Assembly: GCA_038203955.1 (NCBI GenBank) | Contig: JBBRDK010000081.1 | Span: 1-16,650, forward strand | Reading direction: 5' to 3' | Length of the DNA stretch: 16,650 nt | Origin: JALYUA01 sp038203955 | Lineage (GTDB): Bacteria; Acidobacteriota; Thermoanaerobaculia; UBA5066; Gp7-AA6 | In this document: positions 1-6,448 of the stretch, piece by piece | Layout: every line of letters begins with the position of its first letter | How positions within the stretch are numbered: the stretch's first letter is position 1 | Program-made: the position numbers and the translations under genes | The notes under the pieces: generated by a model | Told to the model about the DNA's origin: nothing | The model's input: only the letters and a program-made list of their open reading frames with translations | Databases searched by the model: none

Positions 1-322
1 CGCGCGGCTTCGCCATCGCCTCGGGCGGCGCCGTCGGCGCCATGCCCTCGGGAATCTGGATCGATCCGTTCGGGCCGTCGAAACGGCCGCGCTGGATCGC
101 CGCGATCATCGTGCGGTGCTGTTGCTCCATGAGGTCCTGGATCGCATGGTCGTCCGAGCCCTCCTTGACGACTTCCGCGTAGGACGTCTTCTTGGTCGCG
201 AGGATCTCTCCACCGACGTAGACCAGCGATTCCACGTACGGGTTCGCGTCCCCCTTGTCTTCAGTTTGAATATGGAAGACGCGGTTCTTGTGCTTGACGT
301 CGGTGTTGAAACCCGTGATCAC
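1..322 (-). CDS. Conserved protein of unknown function, 3' end off the left edge
   Basis: An open frame starts at GTG (322-320) and reads MITGFNTDVKHKNRVFHIQT, then continues out of the window after about 107 codons. It has no signal peptide or membrane segment. The visible part mixes short beta-type stretches (VFHIQTEDKG, ESLVYVGGEIL) with a charged helical part (AIQDLMEQQHRTMIAAIQRG), ending in a Pro/Ala-rich segment. I recall similar short proteins from acidobacterial and myxobacterial genomes but know no assigned function. The start was chosen because conserved-looking sequence begins there and a TACAAT hexamer lies just upstream, giving almost no leader. The frame is open further upstream (GPPCPSYNSTA), but that stretch overlaps the putative promoter. 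Confidence 0.6.
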   Translation of the reverse strand, partial: MITGFNTDVKHKNRVFHIQTEDKGDANPYVESLVYVGGEILATKKTSYAEVVKEGSDDHAIQDLMEQQHRTMIAAIQRGRFDGPNGSIQIPEGMAPTAPPEAMAKPR

Positions 323-601
323 GGCCGTGGAATTGTAGCTCGGGCAGGGCGGCCCGATTCAGATCAGCCCGAACCGCGCGGTGAAGGCCGCAGGGCGGGA
401 GCGTGGCGGACGATCCGCACCTCCTGCAGCTTCCGGCTCCCGGCGCAGGCGAGCCGTGACGTCAGTCACATATTCGAGGTGAGTGTTCGTGTTAGACAGC
501 CCGAAGATCTCGCGGACCGTCTCCTCGAAACGGAATCGCCGGAAGAGCGCTCGAGAAGGATCCGGATCGGCGGTACGAGTACGGTTCTACGAGAGCTCGA
601 T
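323..601. other. Intergenic region, no gene seen
   Basis: This stretch lies between the stop of the aldehyde dehydrogenase and the start of the left-edge gene, both on the minus strand. The open frames crossing it are antisense or out-of-frame shadows of the dehydrogenase. A small inverted repeat (GTGAC, four-base loop, GTCAC) lies near 461-474. There is no T-rich terminator. The promoter of the left-edge gene is the only signal I can support here. Confidence 0.5.
332..337 (-). promoter_or_regulatory. -10-like TACAAT close to the start of the left-edge gene
   Basis: The minus strand reads TACAAT at 337-332, nine bases before the GTG at 322. A start about 7 nt downstream of the hexamer would give a leader of roughly 3 nt, so essentially leaderless. 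No Shine-Dalgarno sequence is seen and the -35 position is not conserved. Confidence 0.4.
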
Positions 602-2047
602 TCACAACTTGACGCAGACGTTCTTCGCTTCGGTGAAGAAATCGAGCGATTCGAACCCGCCCTCGCGCCCCACGCCGCTTTCCTTCATTCCGCCGAAGGG
701 AACGCGAAGATCCCGCAGCAGCCACGTGTTGACCCACACGGTCCCGCTCTCGATCGCCGCGGCGACCCGATGGGCCTTCTGAAGGTCCCGTGTCCAGACG
801 CTCGCCGAAAGGCCATAGCGCGTGCCGTTGGCGTAGGCGATCGCCTCCTCGGGAGTATCAAAGGGCGTGACGGTGACGACGGGCCCGAAGATCTCCTCCT
901 GCATGACGCGCGTCTGGCAGTCGAGGCCGACGATCACCGTCGGCTCGAGAAAGTAACCGTCCCGGACGTGCTCCGGCAGATTCTCGGGACGCTTTCCGCC
1001 GACGAGAATGGTGCCTCCCTCCTCTTTCGCGAGCGCGACGTAGCCCTCGACTTTGCGACGGTGGGGCTCGCTCACGAGCGCGCCCACGTCGGTCGAAGCG
1101 TCCTGAGGATCTCCGATCCGGAGCTTCTTCGTTCCCTCCAGAAAGCGCTCGAGGAACTCGTCGTAAATCGCCCTCTCCACGAACAAACGCGATCCGCAGA
1201 GGCAGATCTCCCCCTGGTTGGCGAAGCTCGACTGAATCGATGTGGCGACGGCCTGCTCGAGATCGGCATCCGCAAACACGATGTTCGGGTTCTTCCCTCC
1301 GAGCTCCAGCGACACTTTCTTGAAGAGCGGCCCCGCACGGGCCATCACGTCCGCGCCCGTCTTCGTTCCCCCGGTGAAGGAGATGAGCGGGACGTTTGGA
1401 TGCGACGTCAGAGCGCGGCCGGCGCTCGCTCCGGGGCCGTGCACGATGTTGACGACGCCGGGCGGAATGCCGGCCTCCACGATCAGCGCGGCCAGCCGGT
1501 CGGCGGTCAGCGGCGTGAGCTCCGACGGCTTGGCCACACAACAGTTCCCCGCCGCGATGGCCGGTGCGATCTTCCAGGTCAGGAGGTACAGCGGCAGGTT
1601 CCAGGGGGAGATCAGCCCGGCGACGCCGAGAGGCTGCCGGAGGGTGTAGTTGAGCGCCCGATCGTCGGTGACGTGGGCGCGCGTTTCGGCGTGCAGGATC
1701 GCCGTCGCGAAGAAGCGGAAGTTCAGGATGGCGCGCGGCACGTCCATCCGGCGGGCGAGCGCGATTGTCTTCCCGCTGTCCTCCGATTCCAGCCGCGCCA
1801 GCTCGTCGAAGTTTTCCTCGATGAGGTCGGCGACCCGGATCAGGAGCCGGGATCGTTCCTCGGCCGGCGTCCTGCGCCACGACTCGAACGCGCGCGACGC
1901 GGCGGCGACGGCGGCGTCGACGTCCTCGGGGCCGCTCTCCGGGATCTCCCCGATGACCTGCCCCGTCGCCGGGTCGACGTCCGGAAGGTACCGCCCCGAG
2001 CAGGGGGGCCGGAACTGGCCATCGATGAAATTGAGGATGCGTTTCAC
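602..2047 (-). CDS. 2-aminomuconic semialdehyde dehydrogenase (ALDH8A1-like)
   Basis: This 481-residue NAD-dependent aldehyde dehydrogenase probably oxidises 2-aminomuconate semialdehyde, the ACMSD product, to 2-aminomuconate. Visible catalytic elements are oxyanion Asn150 in SPWNLP, general base Glu248 in ELGGKNP, and nucleophile Cys282 in NQGEICLCGSR. The block around Cys282 closely resembles what I recall of animal ALDH8A1 and bacterial AMSDH. Arg445 in WLLRDLRVPFGGMKESG matches the position of a substrate-carboxylate Arg in that family. Length is typical. The start is GTG at 2047, with AGGA about 10 nt upstream. It lies 12 nt after the membrane protein gene, so it is probably the last gene of the regulator operon. 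The specific substrate is inferred from motif similarity plus the neighbouring pathway genes. The ALDH superfamily call is certain. Confidence 0.92.
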   Translation of the reverse strand: MKRILNFIDGQFRPPCSGRYLPDVDPATGQVIGEIPESGPEDVDAAVAAASRAFESWRRTPAEERSRLLIRVADLIEENFDELARLESEDSGKTIALARRMDVPRAILNFRFFATAILHAETRAHVTDDRALNYTLRQPLGVAGLISPWNLPLYLLTWKIAPAIAAGNCCVAKPSELTPLTADRLAALIVEAGIPPGVVNIVHGPGASAGRALTSHPNVPLISFTGGTKTGADVMARAGPLFKKVSLELGGKNPNIVFADADLEQAVATSIQSSFANQGEICLCGSRLFVERAIYDEFLERFLEGTKKLRIGDPQDASTDVGALVSEPHRRKVEGYVALAKEEGGTILVGGKRPENLPEHVRDGYFLEPTVIVGLDCQTRVMQEEIFGPVVTVTPFDTPEEAIAYANGTRYGLSASVWTRDLQKAHRVAAAIESGTVWVNTWLLRDLRVPFGGMKESGVGREGGFESLDFFTEAKNVCVKL

Positions 2048-2059
2048 CGCGAAAAGATC

Positions 2060-2452
2060 CTATCCCGCCCGACGCAGGCTCCGCAGTGTCCACAGCGCGC
2101 GCACCGAGAGGACGAGGGACAACATCCCGCTCGCGCCAAGCGCAATGTTCGTCCAGACCCAGAAAAACATTGCGCTGGTATTGGCATACCGGCCCAGGAC
2201 AAGTCCCCTCCCCTGCATGTGGAGGACAGGGACGCCAGACGCGAGGATCGACCCGAGAAGGATGATGATCAGTCCCAATCGCCGTTCGGCGAACACGAGC
2301 GTTACGGAAAGCCAGACTGCCAGGATGAGGAGGCCCCCAACGGCCGAGATGGTTGCCGACTCGAGCCCGCGGGCGACCTCATCCGCCCAGTGCAATGAGA
2401 AGAGGAGGATCGAGAGCAGAGAGGTGATCGTCAGCGTGAGTTGGTGTTTCAT
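2060..2452 (-). CDS. Four-helix integral membrane protein, function unknown
   Basis: A 130-residue hydrophobic protein with about four predicted membrane segments (roughly residues 5-21, 36-54, 59-76 and 93-117) and a basic C-terminal tail (RALWTLRSLRRAG). No catalytic motif is visible. Its ATG shares one base with the TGA of the upstream HTH gene (TGATG), and AAGGGGA lies about 5 nt before the start inside that gene, so the two are translationally coupled. Its place after a DUF2975/HTH pair suggests membership of the same membrane-linked regulatory module. I recall similar small proteins beside such regulators in acidobacteria, but no function is known to me. Confidence 0.75.
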   Translation of the reverse strand: MKHQLTLTITSLLSILLFSLHWADEVARGLESATISAVGGLLILAVWLSVTLVFAERRLGLIIILLGSILASGVPVLHMQGRGLVLGRYANTSAMFFWVWTNIALGASGMLSLVLSVRALWTLRSLRRAG

Positions 2453-2700
2453 CAGTTCCCCTTTCTCGCCAGTGGCGGCTGTTCACGTTCTGCGTGCTGC
2501 GACTCGAACCGGAGAAGGTCGCCAGGCTGGCACGAGAGCGCGTCGCAGATCGCCTCGAGCGTCGAGAAGCGGATCGCGCGAGCCTTGCCGGTCTTCAAGA
2601 TCGAGAGGTTGGCGAGCGCCATTCCGATCCGATCCGCGAGCTCGGTCAGCGTCATCCGCCGATCGTGAAGGAGGTCGTCGAGCTTGACGGCGATCGCCAT
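2452..2700 (-). CDS. Cro/C1-type (HTH_26, YozG-like) transcriptional regulator
   Basis: An 82-residue DNA-binding protein made almost entirely of one helix-turn-helix domain (LTELADRIGMALANLSILKTG, then AIRFSTLEAICDALSCQPGDLL), followed by a short charged tail. The NLSxLKxGKAxAIRFSTLxAIC signature is typical of the small regulators paired with DUF2975 membrane proteins. The start ATG at 2700 lies one base after the stop of the DUF2975 gene. It probably represses its own operon through the TATCGAAT repeats at 3228-3274. It may also influence the dehydrogenase downstream and the divergent dioxygenase, though that part is inference. A longer upstream reading in this frame overlaps the DUF2975 gene and is not needed. 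Confidence 0.9.
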   Translation of the reverse strand: MAIAVKLDDLLHDRRMTLTELADRIGMALANLSILKTGKARAIRFSTLEAICDALSCQPGDLLRFESQHAEREQPPLARKGN

Positions 2701-2701
2701 G

Positions 2702-3229
2702 TCAGACCGTCCCTTCGAGGTCTTCGCGCATGAGGGTGCCTTCGGCGAACACGCGGGCCAGCAGGAACGTGAGGAGCACGGCGAGCCAGCCGCTGATCGA
2801 AAAGCCCGCTTGGATATGGAGCGGATGCGCCGGCGTCGAAACAGACTTGGCAATCGCGCCGATGACGACGCTGAGAAGCTGCAGCGCGAGCAGCGCCCAG
2901 GCGATCGCCTGTAAACGGAGCGCGTTCGCGGCGACGAACGGATCGCCCGCGCGAACGGTCTCTACGATCGCGAGCAGCCGCTTGAGGACGAGGTAGTTCA
3001 GCGGGATCGCGACGAGGCCGAGCGCCGCGATCGCGCGCAAGGCCAGGATCAGCTGGTCTGCGTCCGGCGAAGGAGACAAGTCGAACGCGCTCATGATCCA
3101 TTGCCGGGTGGGCATGGCGACCAGCAGGGTGGCGATCACGGCGCCGGAGATCCAGTTGGCGACGACGAGAATCCGCAGCACGGCGTGTACGATCGGCAGG
3201 GCGGCGGAAGAAGCTGACTTGGACGTCAT
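2702..3229 (-). CDS. DUF2975 family membrane protein
   Basis: A 175-residue protein with four predicted transmembrane helices, at about residues 13-38, 62-85, 105-129 and 143-164. The loop and helix pattern (LKRLLAIVETVRAGDPFVAANA) is the hallmark of DUF2975, which is usually encoded directly before a small Cro/C1-type regulator, as here. The family's role is unknown to me; it is presumed to tether or modulate the partner regulator at the membrane. The start is ATG at 3229 with AGAGG about 6 nt upstream, between the arms of a perfect 8-bp inverted repeat. It is the first gene of a four-gene minus-strand operon ending in the aminomuconic semialdehyde dehydrogenase. Confidence 0.88.
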   Translation of the reverse strand: MTSKSASSAALPIVHAVLRILVVANWISGAVIATLLVAMPTRQWIMSAFDLSPSPDADQLILALRAIAALGLVAIPLNYLVLKRLLAIVETVRAGDPFVAANALRLQAIAWALLALQLLSVVIGAIAKSVSTPAHPLHIQAGFSISGWLAVLLTFLLARVFAEGTLMREDLEGTV

Positions 3230-3282
3230 TCGATACCTCTAAGTTATCGAATATCAATATCTCATTTATCGAATGTCGTCAA
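3228..3282 (-). promoter_or_regulatory. Promoter and operator of the DUF2975-HTH operon
   Basis: On the minus strand TTGACG (3282-3277) and TATTGA (3259-3254) are separated by exactly 17 bp. The octamer ATTCGATA/TATCGAAT occurs three times. One copy (3267-3274) is in the -35/-10 spacer, one (3245-3252) is just downstream of the -10, and an inverted copy (3228-3235) overlaps the start codon. The last two form a perfect 8-bp inverted repeat around a 9-nt loop. The direct copies are 22 bp apart, about two helical turns. This layout fits autorepression by the Cro/C1-type regulator. The binding protein is inferred. Confidence 0.6.
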
Positions 3283-3333
3283 GTCAGGCATTGGTAGTCG
3301 ATAACCGCTCCCCGAAGACGTTCGGCTCACCGG

Positions 3334-3351
3334 CGAGGCCTCCCGGCCTCG
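3334..3351 (+). promoter_or_regulatory. Perfect 7-bp hairpin upstream of tryptophan dioxygenase
   Basis: CGAGGCC, a four-base loop TCCC, then GGCCTCG, 20 nt before the dioxygenase ATG. It could be an operator or a leader hairpin affecting expression. No T tract follows, so it is not a classical terminator. The only nearby -10-like hexamer is a poor TACGAA at 3355-3360. Confidence 0.3.
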
Positions 3352-3370
3352 TGGTACGAAGCAAGCCCAG

Positions 3371-4501
3371 ATGGAAGACGAAAAGCCCCGCGCTCCCCTC
3401 GGCCCTCTCTACTACGCGGACTACCTCCAGCTCGATCGGCTGCTCGGATCCCAACGGATGCGGAGCGCCCTCCACGGCCGGCCGGCCCACGACGAGATGC
3501 TCTTCATCGTCGTTCACCAGACGTACGAGCTCTGGTTCAGGCAGATCCTGTGGGAGCTCGACGCAGTGCTCGCGACCTTTCGAAACTCTCCCGTCCCCGA
3601 GGAGCAGCTCGGGCAGGCGGTCCTGCGACTCGGGCGCATCGTCGAGATCCAGCGCGTCCTGATCCAACAGGTCGACGTCCTGGAGACGATGACGCCTCTC
3701 GACTTCCTCGATTTCCGGGATGAGCTGATCCCGGCGTCGGGATTTCAGAGTGTTCAGTTCCGCCAGATCGAGAACAAGCTCGGAATGCGTCGCCGTGACC
3801 GCCTTCAGATCCACGACGCTCCCTACACGTCGCGTTTCAGCGAAGAAGACGCGGCACGCGCCGAGGCTTCCGAGAAGGAGCCTTCACTTTTCGACTTGAT
3901 CGAGCGCTGGCTCGAGAGGACGCCCTTTCTCCACTTCGGCGAGTTCGACTTCTGGCGGGAGTATCGACGGGCGGTCGACGCGATGCTCGACGCCGACCGC
4001 GCCTCGATCCGAGGCAACCCGACCCTGACGGAAGACGAGAAAGCGACGCAGCTGGCGGGAGTCGAGGCGACGGCAGGCCGATTCGCGGATTTGTTCGAAG
4101 AGCCAGCGGGCGAAGGCGAAGGCGGAGGCGAACCTGTTGCGGCGGCGTCGGGACGTCACTTTTCCCGGCGCGCGCTTCAGGCGGCGCTACTCATCCATCT
4201 CTACCGGGATGAGCCGATCCTGCACCTGCCCTTCCGCTTGCTGGCGGTCCTCGCGGACATCGAACGCAATTTCACGACGTGGCGTCAGCGCCACGCCCAG
4301 ATGGCGATGCGGATGATCGGCACCCGGATCGGCACCGGCGGCACTTCGGGTCACGAATATCTCGACCGGGCGGCCGAGCGTCACAGGGTCTTCGCGGACC
4401 TCTCGGCTCTCGCGAGCTTCTTCATTCCCCGGTCGGCGCTTCCCAAGCTTCCTGCCGAAGTGAGGAGCCGGATGGGATTCGAGTTCAACTCTCGGCGATG
4501 A
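3371..4501 (+). CDS. Tryptophan 2,3-dioxygenase
   Basis: This heme enzyme opens the indole ring of L-tryptophan to N-formylkynurenine, the first step of the kynurenine pathway. Phe45 and His49 in MLFIVVHQTYELWFRQ match the distal substrate-binding residues (Phe51/His55 in the Xanthomonas enzyme). Arg116 in DFLDFRDEL matches the substrate-carboxylate Arg117. His308 in WRQRHAQM is the likely proximal heme ligand, and GTGGTSG (321-327) is the conserved substrate loop. At 376 residues it is longer than many bacterial homologues; a Gly/Glu/Ala-rich insertion lies at about 243-262. The start is ATG at 3371 with only a weak ribosome site. Its 3' end overlaps the convergent RidA gene by 17 nt. It is divergent from the DUF2975 operon, so both could share control. 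Confidence 0.96.
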   Translation: MEDEKPRAPLGPLYYADYLQLDRLLGSQRMRSALHGRPAHDEMLFIVVHQTYELWFRQILWELDAVLATFRNSPVPEEQLGQAVLRLGRIVEIQRVLIQQVDVLETMTPLDFLDFRDELIPASGFQSVQFRQIENKLGMRRRDRLQIHDAPYTSRFSEEDAARAEASEKEPSLFDLIERWLERTPFLHFGEFDFWREYRRAVDAMLDADRASIRGNPTLTEDEKATQLAGVEATAGRFADLFEEPAGEGEGGGEPVAAASGRHFSRRALQAALLIHLYRDEPILHLPFRLLAVLADIERNFTTWRQRHAQMAMRMIGTRIGTGGTSGHEYLDRAAERHRVFADLSALASFFIPRSALPKLPAEVRSRMGFEFNSRR

Positions 4502-4859
4502 CCTTCAGCTCGATGGAAATCGGAACTGGGAGCGCGACGACGCCCACGGTCGTTCTCGTCGGCCGGATCGTCTCGAAGAATTCACCGTAGACCCGATTGA
4601 ACGCGGCGAAGTCGCGGTCGATGTCGGTCAGAAAAACGGTGACGTCGACCACCTTCTCGAGCGAGCTCCCCGCGTCCTCGAGGATCGCCTGGACGTTCTC
4701 AATACACGCGCGCGTCTGCGCCTCGATGCCCTCGGGAATCTGTTCGGTTTCCCGATGCCGCGGGCCGATCCCGGAAAGGAAGAGCAGATTCCCGACCCGG
4801 CGCGCGTGCGGATAAGGACCGAGAGGGCGCGGCGCGCGCGAGGAAACGACGGAATTCAC
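4485..4859 (-). CDS. RidA family protein, probable 2-aminomuconate deaminase
   Basis: A 124-residue RidA/YjgF-fold protein, normally a trimer, with the active-site Arg in PTRTTVGV and a downstream Glu in ISIELKVIA. Generic RidA hydrolyses reactive enamines and imines. Inside a kynurenine gene set the likely job is hydrolysis of 2-aminomuconate to 4-oxalocrotonate and ammonia, as RidA-fold deaminases do in nitrobenzoate and kynurenine degraders. That assignment is from context. The start is GTG at 4859, directly after a TAGTAT hexamer (4871-4866), so the mRNA may be leaderless. It diverges from 3-hydroxyanthranilate dioxygenase across about 28 nt, and its last 17 nt overlap the tail of tryptophan dioxygenase. 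Confidence 0.85.
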   Translation of the reverse strand: MNSVVSSRAPRPLGPYPHARRVGNLLFLSGIGPRHRETEQIPEGIEAQTRACIENVQAILEDAGSSLEKVVDVTVFLTDIDRDFAAFNRVYGEFFETIRPTRTTVGVVALPVPISIELKVIAES

Positions 4860-4862
4860 GCC

Positions 4863-4871
4863 GATATACTA
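4863..4871. promoter_or_regulatory. Overlapping divergent -10 elements for RidA and 3-HAO
   Basis: The plus strand has TATACT at 4865-4870, 17 nt before the ATG of 3-hydroxyanthranilate dioxygenase. The minus strand has TAGTAT at 4871-4866, six bases before the GTG of the RidA gene. The two hexamers overlap almost completely, so one short AT-rich patch may serve both directions. Matches at -35 are weak on both sides. Confidence 0.45.
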
Positions 4872-4887
4872 CTTGCGCGAGGTCGCC

Positions 4888-5412
4888 ATGGAATCGAAGG
4901 CGCTGAATTTCAAGAAGTGGATCGACGAGCACCGGAACGACCTCAAGCCCCCGGTGGGCAACAAGAAGGTCTTCGAAGAAGACGACTTCATCGTCATGGT
5001 CGTCGGCGGACCGAACAACCGCAAGGACTACCACATCGACGAGGGACCCGAGTTCTTCTATCAGCTCGAAGGCGAGATGGTCCTGAAGACGATCCAGGGC
5101 GGGAAGGTCGTGGACGTCCCGATTCGCGCCGGCGAGATCTTCCTCCTTCCGCCGCGCGTCCCGCATTCGCCGCAGCGGATGCCGAATTCGGTGGGTCTCG
5201 TGGTCGAGCGCAAGCGCCTCCCGCACGAGAAGGACGGGCTCCAGTGGTATTGCGACAACTGCACTTCCCTGCTGTACGAAGAGTTCTTCACGCTCCACAA
5301 CGTCGAAAAGGATTTCCCGCCGATCTTCGATCGGTTCTTCGGCGACGAGAAGAACCGCACGTGCAAGCGCTGCGGCGCGGTGATGCCGGCGCCGCCTGCG
5401 CCCGGCGCCTGA
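4888..5412 (+). CDS. 3-hydroxyanthranilate 3,4-dioxygenase
   Basis: This 174-residue cupin opens the ring of 3-hydroxyanthranilate to 2-amino-3-carboxymuconate semialdehyde. Fe(II) ligands are His49, Glu55 and His93. Substrate-binding Arg45, Arg97 and Glu108 also match the Cupriavidus enzyme with an offset of two. A C-terminal rubredoxin-like site is present as two Cys pairs, CDNC (122/125) and CKRC (159/162), as in bacterial homologues; animal enzymes lack it. Length is standard. ATG 4888 was preferred over an in-frame TTG at 4873 because it gives the normal N-terminus (MESKALNFKKW) and has GAGG about 6 nt upstream. It is the first gene of a four-gene operon, and the next gene starts one base after its stop. 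Confidence 0.97.
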   Translation: MESKALNFKKWIDEHRNDLKPPVGNKKVFEEDDFIVMVVGGPNNRKDYHIDEGPEFFYQLEGEMVLKTIQGGKVVDVPIRAGEIFLLPPRVPHSPQRMPNSVGLVVERKRLPHEKDGLQWYCDNCTSLLYEEFFTLHNVEKDFPPIFDRFFGDEKNRTCKRCGAVMPAPPAPGA

Positions 5413-5413
5413 C

Positions 5414-6448
5414 TTGCTGAAGATCGACGTCCACACTCACATCCTTCCCGAGAGGCTGCCCGACTTCCATCAGCGGAACGTGCCGGGTGGCGAACGGTTC
5501 GTTCAAATCGAGCATCACGCGCCCGGCCGCGCGCGCTTGATGATCAACGGTTCCGTGTTCCGCGAGATCGAAGCGAACAACTGGGACGCCCAGGTTCGGC
5601 TGGGGGAATGCGACGCGGCGGGCGTCGGCGTGCAGGTCCTCTCGACGGTGCCGGTGATGTTCAGCTACTGGGCACAGCCCGATCTCGCGCTCGAGCTCGC
5701 GCGGTATCTCAACGACCACATCGCCGGGGTCGTCGCCGCGCACCCGGCGCGGTTCGCCGGTCTCGGCACGATCCCGATGCAGAGCCCGGATCTCGCGATC
5801 CGGGAGCTCGAGCGCTGCGTGCGGGAGCTCGGGCTCTCGGGCGTCGAGATCGGCTCGAACGTCAACGGAGCAAATCTCGACAGCCCGGAGCTCTTTCCGG
5901 TTTTCGAGGCGGCCGCGTCGCTGAACGCCGCCGTCTTCGTCCACCCGTGGGAGATGGCCGGCCGGGATCGGATGACGCGCTACTGGCTCCCCTGGCTCGT
6001 CGGGATGCCGGCCGAGACGTCGCTCGCGATCTGCTCGCTCATCTTCGGCGGAGTGCTGGAGAGATTGCCGTCCCTGCGGATCGGATTCGCGCACGCCGGC
6101 GGCGCCTTTCCGGCGACGATCGGGCGAATCGCCCACGGATTCGACGTGAGGCCCGACCTGTGCGCGGTTTCCAACGACGTTTCGCCGCGCGAGTATTTGA
6201 AGCGGATCTATCTCGACTCGCTCGTGCACGATCCCCTGATGCTGCGCTACCTCGTGGACCTGATGGGACCCGAGCGGATCGCCCTCGGCAGCGACTATCC
6301 CTACCCGCTCGGCGAGGCGCGCGCGGGAGCGCTGATCGACTCGTGCGGATTCCCGGAGGAGACTCGCGCGCGGCTGCTGCACGGCACGGCGCTCGAGTGG
6401 CTCGATCTTCCCGCGGCACGCTTCGGCGGGGCGGCTTCTCGTTCGTGA
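5414..6448 (+). CDS. 2-amino-3-carboxymuconate-6-semialdehyde decarboxylase
   Basis: This zinc amidohydrolase-fold decarboxylase removes CO2 from ACMS, diverting it from spontaneous quinolinate formation to 2-aminomuconate semialdehyde. Zinc-binding residues are His7 and His9 in DVHTHI, His177 in FVHPWE and Asp294 in LGSDYPYPLG. His227 in FAHAGG is the catalytic His. Arg50 and Trp191, and Arg238 and Arg246 at the positions of the cross-subunit substrate arginines, match the Pseudomonas enzyme within one or two residues. It has 344 residues, a normal length. The start is TTG at 5414, one base after the preceding stop; no ATG fits the HTH motif. Its last four bases (GTGA) contain the start of the kynureninase gene, indicating translational coupling. 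Confidence 0.95.
   Translation: MLKIDVHTHILPERLPDFHQRNVPGGERFVQIEHHAPGRARLMINGSVFREIEANNWDAQVRLGECDAAGVGVQVLSTVPVMFSYWAQPDLALELARYLNDHIAGVVAAHPARFAGLGTIPMQSPDLAIRELERCVRELGLSGVEIGSNVNGANLDSPELFPVFEAAASLNAAVFVHPWEMAGRDRMTRYWLPWLVGMPAETSLAICSLIFGGVLERLPSLRIGFAHAGGAFPATIGRIAHGFDVRPDLCAVSNDVSPREYLKRIYLDSLVHDPLMLRYLVDLMGPERIALGSDYPYPLGEARAGALIDSCGFPEETRARLLHGTALEWLDLPAARFGGAASRS

Noticed and set aside
116..2398. A 760-codon plus-strand open frame
   Set aside because: It is antisense to the aldehyde dehydrogenase and membrane protein genes, with Arg/Asp-rich translation lacking any domain. It is a product of high GC content.
5288..6382. Long minus-strand frame over the ACMSD gene
   Set aside because: Antisense shadow. 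The plus frame has the complete metal site of ACMSD, while this one is low-complexity Arg/Glu/Asp text.
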